Source: DASYTH01 sp035762905 (GTDB lineage: Bacteria; Actinomycetota; Actinomycetes; Mycobacteriales; Pseudonocardiaceae). From it: a stretch of DNA of 64,000 bases. How positions within the stretch are numbered: position 1 is the stretch's first letter; each line of letters starts with the position of its first letter. The DNA lies in contig NZ_DASUCC010000151.1 in assembly GCF_035762905.1 (NCBI RefSeq), positions 1 through 64,000 on the forward strand. Direction: 5' to 3'. Both the position numbers and the translations under genes were made by a program. Below are positions 59,521-64,000 of the stretch, one piece after another. The notes beneath the pieces were generated by a model. It had not been told where the DNA came from, did not search any database, and saw only the letters and a list, made by a program, of their open reading frames with translations.

Positions 59521-60257
59521 CCGGCCTGGCCGAAGTGGGGCCGCAGACGGCGATCGAACGGGTGGTGGACATCAACCTGCCCACCGTGCACGGGAACTTC
59601 CGCGCCGTCGGCTACCTGGACCGGGACCGCGACGATGAGCACGTCGCGCTGGTGTACGGGGAGATCCGGCGGCGTGGCGCGCTCACCCGGGTGCACTCGG
59701 AGTGTCTGACCGGCGACGTGTTCGGCTCCACCCGGTGCGAGTGCGGCGACCAGCTCGCCGCCGCGCTGCGGGCGATCGTGGCCGAGGGTGCCGGCGTGCT
59801 CATCTACATGAAGGGCCACGAGGGCCGGGGGATCGGGCTGCTGGCCAAGCTGCGCGCGATGGCGCTGCAGGAGGAAGGGCTGGACACAGTCGAGGCGAAC
59901 GTGGCGCTCGGCCTGCCGGTGGACGCCCGGGACTACGGGATGGCCGCGGAGATCCTGCACGACCTCGGCATCTCCTCGGTCCGGCTGCTGTCGAACAACC
60001 CGAAGAAGCTGGACTCGTTGCTGCGCTACGGAATTCTGATCAGCGAGCGGGTTCCGCTGCTGGTCACCCCGAGCGAGTCCAACCTGCCCTACCTGCGCAC
60101 CAAGCGCGAGCGGCTCGGGCATTTCCTGCCTCACCTGGACGGAGTGCTCAACGCGGAGAGCACGTCGGCGAACGACGCGACCAGGCTGGCCAGCACGTCG
60201 CGGCCCTTCTCGGCGGAGGCCAGGGAGGGCAGGCCGACCACACCGGACGCCGTGTAG
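59517..60257 (+). CDS. GTP cyclohydrolase II, FAPy-forming (SCO6655-like) variant
   Basis: A 246-residue GTP cyclohydrolase II homologue. The zinc site is HSECLTGDVFGSTRCECGDQ (Cys63, Cys74, Cys76), followed by HEGRGIGL and NNPKKLDSL. The residue equivalent to E. coli Tyr105 (KIRAYALQ) is Met115 here (KLRAMALQ). In Streptomyces coelicolor SCO6655 Met at this position stops the reaction at 2-amino-5-formylamino-6-ribosylaminopyrimidinone phosphate (FAPy) instead of the riboflavin precursor. A normal riboflavin role is therefore unlikely. The C-terminal roughly 39 residues are extra and lie antisense to the end of the creatininase gene. Confidence 0.92.
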   Translation: MTGLAEVGPQTAIERVVDINLPTVHGNFRAVGYLDRDRDDEHVALVYGEIRRRGALTRVHSECLTGDVFGSTRCECGDQLAAALRAIVAEGAGVLIYMKGHEGRGIGLLAKLRAMALQEEGLDTVEANVALGLPVDARDYGMAAEILHDLGISSVRLLSNNPKKLDSLLRYGILISERVPLLVTPSESNLPYLRTKRERLGHFLPHLDGVLNAESTSANDATRLASTSRPFSAEAREGRPTTPDAV

Positions 60258-60859
60258 GCGGCCAGTCCGAGCGTGAGCATCCGGTTCCGCTCGTCGGCAA
60301 GGTGGTCGTGCGCGGCGTAGTCGGGCCGCACCAGACCCGGATGGGCGTGCAACAGCAGCGAGGTCTCCAACTCGCCGGCGTGCATGTCGCTGTCCGGATG
60401 TGTGCGGATCCCGCCCGCGGCGCGCGCCGTCAGCCAGTCGACCTCGGTCGGGAACAGCGCCATCCGGTGCCCGCGCGGGCCGGCCTCCTGGACCACATTG
60501 GACAGTACGTAGTTGCCGCCGTGCCCGTTGACGACGACCAGCCGGTCGATCCCGCCCGCGCGCAGCGAGGCGGCGACGTCGTTGATCACCGCGTACAGCG
60601 TGGCCGCCGAGATGCTCACGGTGCCCGCCCAGCCGGCATGCTCGTGCGAGCACGAGATCGTGACCGGCGGCAGTTGCAGCACCGGATAGGCGGCCGCGAT
60701 GGCCTTGGTGACCGTGACCGCGACCACGGTGTCGGTGATCAGCGGAAGCAGGGCGCCATGCTGCTCGAAGCTGCCCACCGGCAGCACCGCCACCTCGGCC
60801 CGGCGGTCCCCCTCCTCGGCCGACGTGCTGAGCGGGAGCAGGTACTCGATCTCCGTCAT
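60131..60859 (-). CDS. Creatininase/ArfB-family amidohydrolase
   Basis: A 242-residue metal-dependent amidohydrolase. Metal-binding motifs: VGSFEQHGALLPL (Glu, His), ITDTVVA (Asp), VVNGHGGN (His), and HAGELETSLLL (Glu). The family includes creatininase, mycofactocin-pathway MftE, and archaeal ArfB, which removes the formyl group from FAPy. Facing a FAPy-type cyclohydrolase across a 127-bp tail-to-tail overlap, it is a strong candidate for the next step. It has its own promoter region upstream of ATG 60859. Confidence 0.9.
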   Translation of the reverse strand: MTEIEYLLPLSTSAEEGDRRAEVAVLPVGSFEQHGALLPLITDTVVAVTVTKAIAAAYPVLQLPPVTISCSHEHAGWAGTVSISAATLYAVINDVAASLRAGGIDRLVVVNGHGGNYVLSNVVQEAGPRGHRMALFPTEVDWLTARAAGGIRTHPDSDMHAGELETSLLLHAHPGLVRPDYAAHDHLADERNRMLTLGLAAYTASGVVGLPSLASAEKGRDVLASLVASFADVLSALSTPSR

Positions 60860-60896
60860 GCCTCGAGCATGCCGGACGGTGCTGCCGCGGCGTGGG

Positions 60897-61616
60897 TCAG
60901 ATCCGCTCGGGTTCGTGGGTGATGTCGACGGTCATCGAGTCGGGGATGCGGATGCTGGTGTCGTCGAGGGCGTAGGTGAGGTGGGAGCGGACGTCGATGA
61001 CGCCGTCGACCTGTGCGCTGAGGCGTTCGGCGATCGGGATGGTGCTCCGGCGGTCCAACTCGCCGCGCAGGGTGACCATGCCGCGGCGGACCTGGACGAT
61101 CACGGTGTCCGGGCCGACCGGGATGCCGAGGTTGCGGCCGAACACCTCGCGGGTGATCTCCCGGGCGATCTCCTCGTCGGTGCGCAGGAACACCGAGAGC
61201 AGGTCGCGGCGGCTGACGATGCCGATCAGCCGGCCGTCGGTGTCCACCACCGGAAGCCGCTTGATCCCGTGTCCGTAGAGCGACCGCGCCGCCTCGACCA
61301 CGGTGGCATCCGGGCCGATGGTGATCACCGGCGTCGCCATCAGGCCGGCGGCGGTGGTGGCCTGCGCCCGGTCCCGGCTCCGCGGGCGCGGCAGCCGGTC
61401 CCACCCGGAGCGCGCCCGGACCGGCTCCTGCGCGCCCTGCTTGGGCAACAGGTCCGCCTGGGTGACAATGCCGACCACCCGGTCGTCCACGTCGAGCACC
61501 GGCACGCCGCTGACGTCGCGCAGATGCAGCATCGCGACGATCTCCTTGAACGTGGTGCCCTCACGCGCGGTCGCCACCTCGGTGGTCATCACGTCCGCGA
61601 CCTTCCGGTGTCTCAT
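60897..61616 (-). CDS. CBS-domain pair with BON domain
   Basis: A 239-residue paralogue of the protein at 10626-11189. Two CBS motifs: MTTEVATAREGTTFKEIVAML with VSGVPVLDVDDRVVGIVTQADLL, and MATPVITIGPDATVVEAARSL with IKRLPVVDTDGRLIGIVSRRDLL. A C-terminal BON domain follows (VIVQVRRGMVTLRGELDRRS, IDVRSHLTYALDD). The ATG at 61616 has a strong GGGAGG site. It is divergent from a zinc alcohol dehydrogenase; such pairs occur in DosR-controlled sets, but no clear DosR box is present in this gap. Confidence 0.92.
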   Translation of the reverse strand: MRHRKVADVMTTEVATAREGTTFKEIVAMLHLRDVSGVPVLDVDDRVVGIVTQADLLPKQGAQEPVRARSGWDRLPRPRSRDRAQATTAAGLMATPVITIGPDATVVEAARSLYGHGIKRLPVVDTDGRLIGIVSRRDLLSVFLRTDEEIAREITREVFGRNLGIPVGPDTVIVQVRRGMVTLRGELDRRSTIPIAERLSAQVDGVIDVRSHLTYALDDTSIRIPDSMTVDITHEPERI

Positions 61617-61657
61617 CGTTACCTCCCGTATGCTCACCGTGACGCTAATCGGCGGCC

Positions 61658-61685
61658 TGTGGACTGTCCGATGTGTCCGTCCACA
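61658..61685. promoter_or_regulatory. Inverted repeat between the CBS-BON and alcohol dehydrogenase genes
   Basis: TGTGGAC and GTCCACA form a perfect 7-bp inverted repeat around 14 bp that itself contains a direct repeat (TGTCC). It lies roughly midway in the 100-bp divergent gap, so it may control both genes. Confidence 0.45.
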
Positions 61686-61716
61686 ATCACTCCTCCGAGT
61701 GACTCGGGAGGCACCG

Positions 61717-62757
61717 ATGAAGGCGCTGGTGTACGAGCGGCCGGGTCACCGGGTCTGGCGCGACGTGACCCAGCCCGGCCTGCTCGAGCCAACCGACGCC
61801 ATCGTCCGGGTCGACGCCGTCACGATCTGCGGCACCGATCTGCACATCCTCAAGGGCGACGTGCCGACCGTGGAGTCCGGCCGCATCCTCGGCCACGAGG
61901 CGGTCGGCACGGTCGCCGAGGTGGGCGCCGGGGTCGGCCTCGTCGCCCCGGGCCAGCGGGTGCTGGTGTCCTGCATCAGCGCCTGCGGCCGGTGCCGCTA
62001 CTGCCGCTCGGCCAGCTACGGCCAGTGCATCGGGGGCGGCGGCTGGATCCTCGGGCACCGGGTGGACGGCACCCAGGCCGAGTACGTGCGGGTGCCCTTC
62101 GCCGACCATTCGCTGCACCCGCTGCCGGACGGGGTGAGCGACGAGGCGGCCGTGCTGCTCGCCGACATCCTGCCCACGTCATACGAGGTCGGGGTGCGCA
62201 ACGGCGGGGTGCAGCCCGGCGACACCGTGGTGGTGGTGGGCGCCGGCCCGATCGGGCTGGCCGCGATACTCGCCGCCCGGCTGTACAGCCCGAGCCACAT
62301 CGTCGCGGTGGACCTGGCCCAGCCCCGGCTGGATGCGGCCACCCGGTTCGGCGCGGACCTGGTGGCCAGCCCTCAGCAGGGCGTGGTCGGCCTGGTTCGC
62401 GAGCTGACCGGCGGGCTCGGCGCGGACGTGGCGATCGAGGCGGTCGGCGTGCCGGAGACCTTCGAGCTGTGCACCACGCTGGTCCGCGCCGGCGGACACG
62501 TGGCGAACGTGGGGGTGCACGGCAAGCCGGCGACGCTGCACCTGGAGGACCTGTGGATCCGCAACGTCACGGTCACCACCGGTCTGGTCGACACCTACAG
62601 CACCCCGACCCTGCTGCGCATGCTGGCCGCCGGCCGGCTGGACGTCTCGGCGTTCGTCACCCACCGGTTCACCCTGGACCAGATGCCCGAGGCCTATGAC
62701 GTGTTCGCCGACCCGCAGAACTCCGGCGCGCTCAAAGTGGTGCTGACCCGGCAGTAG
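61717..62757 (+). CDS. Zinc-dependent alcohol dehydrogenase (MDR family)
   Basis: A 346-residue oxidoreductase. Catalytic zinc ligands: Cys38 in TICGTDLH and His in GHEAVG. The structural zinc loop reads CISACGRCRYCRSASYGQC with four Cys. Rossmann fold: VVVVGAGPIGLAAILAA. It resembles actinobacterial alcohol dehydrogenases of the AdhE2/threonine-dehydrogenase class, possibly handling short alcohols, formaldehyde or related aldehydes. ATG 61717 follows CGGGAGG. It is divergent from the CBS-BON gene. Confidence 0.93.
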   Translation: MKALVYERPGHRVWRDVTQPGLLEPTDAIVRVDAVTICGTDLHILKGDVPTVESGRILGHEAVGTVAEVGAGVGLVAPGQRVLVSCISACGRCRYCRSASYGQCIGGGGWILGHRVDGTQAEYVRVPFADHSLHPLPDGVSDEAAVLLADILPTSYEVGVRNGGVQPGDTVVVVGAGPIGLAAILAARLYSPSHIVAVDLAQPRLDAATRFGADLVASPQQGVVGLVRELTGGLGADVAIEAVGVPETFELCTTLVRAGGHVANVGVHGKPATLHLEDLWIRNVTVTTGLVDTYSTPTLLRMLAAGRLDVSAFVTHRFTLDQMPEAYDVFADPQNSGALKVVLTRQ

Positions 62758-62901
62758 CTCCAAAGTCCACACGCTGTGCGCGATTGTCCACGGGGTGGTG
62801 CCTAGTCTGCTTGGCAGGAGCTCTGTCGAGTCCACATCGGACCGATCCGGCACACCGGCACGCCCACACCCTGCCCACCCTGGCCCACGGGAGGTTTCGC
62901 C

Positions 62902-64000
62902 ATGCCCGCAACAGCATTAGCCGGCACGTTCAGCAAACGGTTCTGGTCGGTTGCCGCTGCGCTGGTGGCGATCAGCGCGGTGGTCTTCGCGCTGGTCTCG
63001 GTGTCCAACGCACCGACCGCCCGGGCCGACACCCTGCTCTCGGACACCTTCGAGGACGGCAACCTCGACGGCTGGACCCGCTCCGGCGGTTCCTGGTCGG
63101 TCACCGCCGACGGCTCCCAGGTCGCCCGCCAGTCCAGCACCTCGAGCGACGCCCGCGCCCTGGCCGGCCAGAGCACCTGGTCCAACTACGCCGTGCAGGC
63201 CCGAGTCAAAGCCCTGGCGTTCAACGGATCCGACCGGTTCACCGCGGTGCTGGCCCGCGCCCAGAGCAACACCAGCTACTACTACCTGACCCTGCGCTCC
63301 AGCAACACGGTGCAGATCAAGAAGCTGGCCAGCGGCTCGTCGACCACGCTGTCGTCGACCTCGTTCACGGTGACCACCGGCACCTTCTACACGCTGCGCC
63401 TCGAGGTCAACGGCAGCACGCTGCGCGGCTTCGTCAACGGCACCCAGGTCGGCCAGGCCACCGACACCCAGTTCGGCTCCGGCCGCGCCGGCCTGGCCAC
63501 CTTCAACGCCAGCGCCTCCTTCGACGACGTCCTGGTCGAAACCACCACCGGCACCCCGCCGACCACGACCACGACGACCACCACCACCACCTCGCCCGGA
63601 CCGGGGCCACAGCCGCCGGCCGGGATCATGGGCTACGCCACGCTGAACGGCCTCGGCCAGAACGGCACCACCGGTGGCGCCGGCGGCCCGACCGTCACCG
63701 TCACCACCGCCTCCGCTCTGATCAGCGAGATCAACGCGGCCGGCCCGCGCACCGTCCGGGTGCAGGGCATGATCACCGTACCGTCCGGGATGCACGAGGT
63801 GTCCTCGGACAAGACGATCATCGGTGTCGGGTCCAACTCCGGGATCAGCGGCGGCGGGTTCAACGTCGGCCTGGCGATCGACGACGACATCACCTCGCCG
63901 CCGGCCAACGCCGTGCACAATGTGATCATCCGCAACCTGATCTTCGAAGACGCCAACGACGACTCGATCAACGTGCAGATGTTCACCCACCACGTCTGGA
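62902..64000 (+). CDS. Secreted pectate lyase (PL1), N-terminal part
   Basis: The gene runs off the right edge; 366 residues are visible. A twin-Arg-free signal peptide (RFWSVAAALVAISAVVFALV to TARA) precedes a LamG-like jelly-roll domain (about 45-215; TFEDGNLDGWTRSGGSWSV, YYLTLRSSNTVQI, RAGLATFNASASFDDVLVE), probably carbohydrate-binding. A Thr-rich linker leads to a parallel beta-helix (GYATLNGLGQNGTTGGAGG, NAVHNVIIRNLIFEDAND), the PL1 pattern. The catalytic Arg region is beyond the window. It cleaves pectin of plant walls outside the cell. GGGAGG precedes ATG 62902. Confidence 0.9.
   Translation, partial: MPATALAGTFSKRFWSVAAALVAISAVVFALVSVSNAPTARADTLLSDTFEDGNLDGWTRSGGSWSVTADGSQVARQSSTSSDARALAGQSTWSNYAVQARVKALAFNGSDRFTAVLARAQSNTSYYYLTLRSSNTVQIKKLASGSSTTLSSTSFTVTTGTFYTLRLEVNGSTLRGFVNGTQVGQATDTQFGSGRAGLATFNASASFDDVLVETTTGTPPTTTTTTTTTTSPGPGPQPPAGIMGYATLNGLGQNGTTGGAGGPTVTVTTASALISEINAAGPRTVRVQGMITVPSGMHEVSSDKTIIGVGSNSGISGGGFNVGLAIDDDITSPPANAVHNVIIRNLIFEDANDDSINVQMFTHHVW

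Noticed and set aside
59805..59830. Met98 in the YMKGHEGRG loop of the cyclohydrolase taken as the FAPy switch residue
   Set aside because: The preceding Tyr97 is the usual residue of that loop. The switch position is the one equivalent to E. coli Tyr105 in KIRAYALQ, which is Met115 here.
60699..62699. Long plus-strand frame through the CBS-BON and dehydrogenase genes
   Set aside because: It is antisense to one real gene and out of frame with the other; no ribosome site or domain.
1..64000. tRNA, rRNA, insertion sequences, prophage or integrase genes
   Set aside because: No cloverleaf, ribosomal RNA segment, transposase or integrase motif was recognised by reading; a tRNAscan or ISfinder search could still find a degenerate remnant.

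Overview
The window is very GC-rich, gene-dense DNA from an actinobacterium. Frequent GTG starts, translationally coupled ATGA/GTGA junctions, a cvnABCD conservon, GAF-ANTAR proteins, Ser/Thr kinases and DosR/DosS-type regulators suggest a soil member of the Pseudonocardiaceae or a close relative; the family is an inference. I saw no rRNA, tRNA, CRISPR array, transposase or prophage. Genes at both edges are cut: cydB on the left and a pectate lyase on the right.

Region 1 (1-13.7 kb) is a redox/dormancy island: cydAB, a flavin/F420-type PPOX-fold protein, two DevR-like response regulators, a DevS-like GAF-GAF histidine kinase, a CBS-BON protein and three tandem GAF-ANTAR proteins. Three DosR-like boxes lie 86-90 bp upstream of cydA, the PPOX gene and devR2. 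Within this island are a kinase with a cellulose-binding-like ectodomain, a secreted HNH nuclease, a broken DUF222-HNH gene, and about 1 kb of non-coding DNA made of inverted hairpin elements and 21-bp tandem repeats.

Region 2 (13.9-25.7 kb) holds a lytic transglycosylase, an endonuclease/exonuclease/phosphatase protein, the conservon, small PadR and MerR regulators with visible operators, an alpha-amylase with its likely LacI regulator, and an excalibur lipoprotein. Region 3 (25.7-35 kb) is one minus-strand operon: a Liv-type ABC importer, an amidohydrolase, an acyl-CoA ligase and a GH51 arabinofuranosidase, divergent from a PaaX-like regulator. The set fits uptake and degradation of hydroxycinnamates, perhaps those attached to plant-wall arabinose.

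Region 4 (35-55 kb) is mixed: a carotenoid-desaturase-like flavoprotein, an MFS exporter, a TetR regulator with an OleC-like adenylating enzyme whose core motifs look degenerate, a sugar-kinase/aldolase pair, a kinase-STAND-WD40 giant followed by an FHA protein and facing a secreted trypsin-like protease, an enoyl-CoA hydratase, lipoproteins, an amino-acid permease and a serine hydrolase.

Region 5 (55.2-60.9 kb) is the most unusual part. It is a tightly coupled operon of an MDR dehydrogenase, a PTPS/QueD-like protein lacking a zinc ligand, a glycosyltransferase, an LPG-synthase-type membrane protein and a GTP cyclohydrolase II. The cyclohydrolase carries the Tyr-to-Met change that makes the formylated FAPy product in Streptomyces coelicolor SCO6655. 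A CDP-alcohol phosphatidyltransferase and a creatininase/ArfB-type amidohydrolase flank the operon on the other strand. Together they look like an uncharacterised pathway from GTP to a pyrimidine or pterin that may be glycosylated or lipid-linked. The window ends with a second CBS-BON protein, a zinc alcohol dehydrogenase and the pectate lyase.
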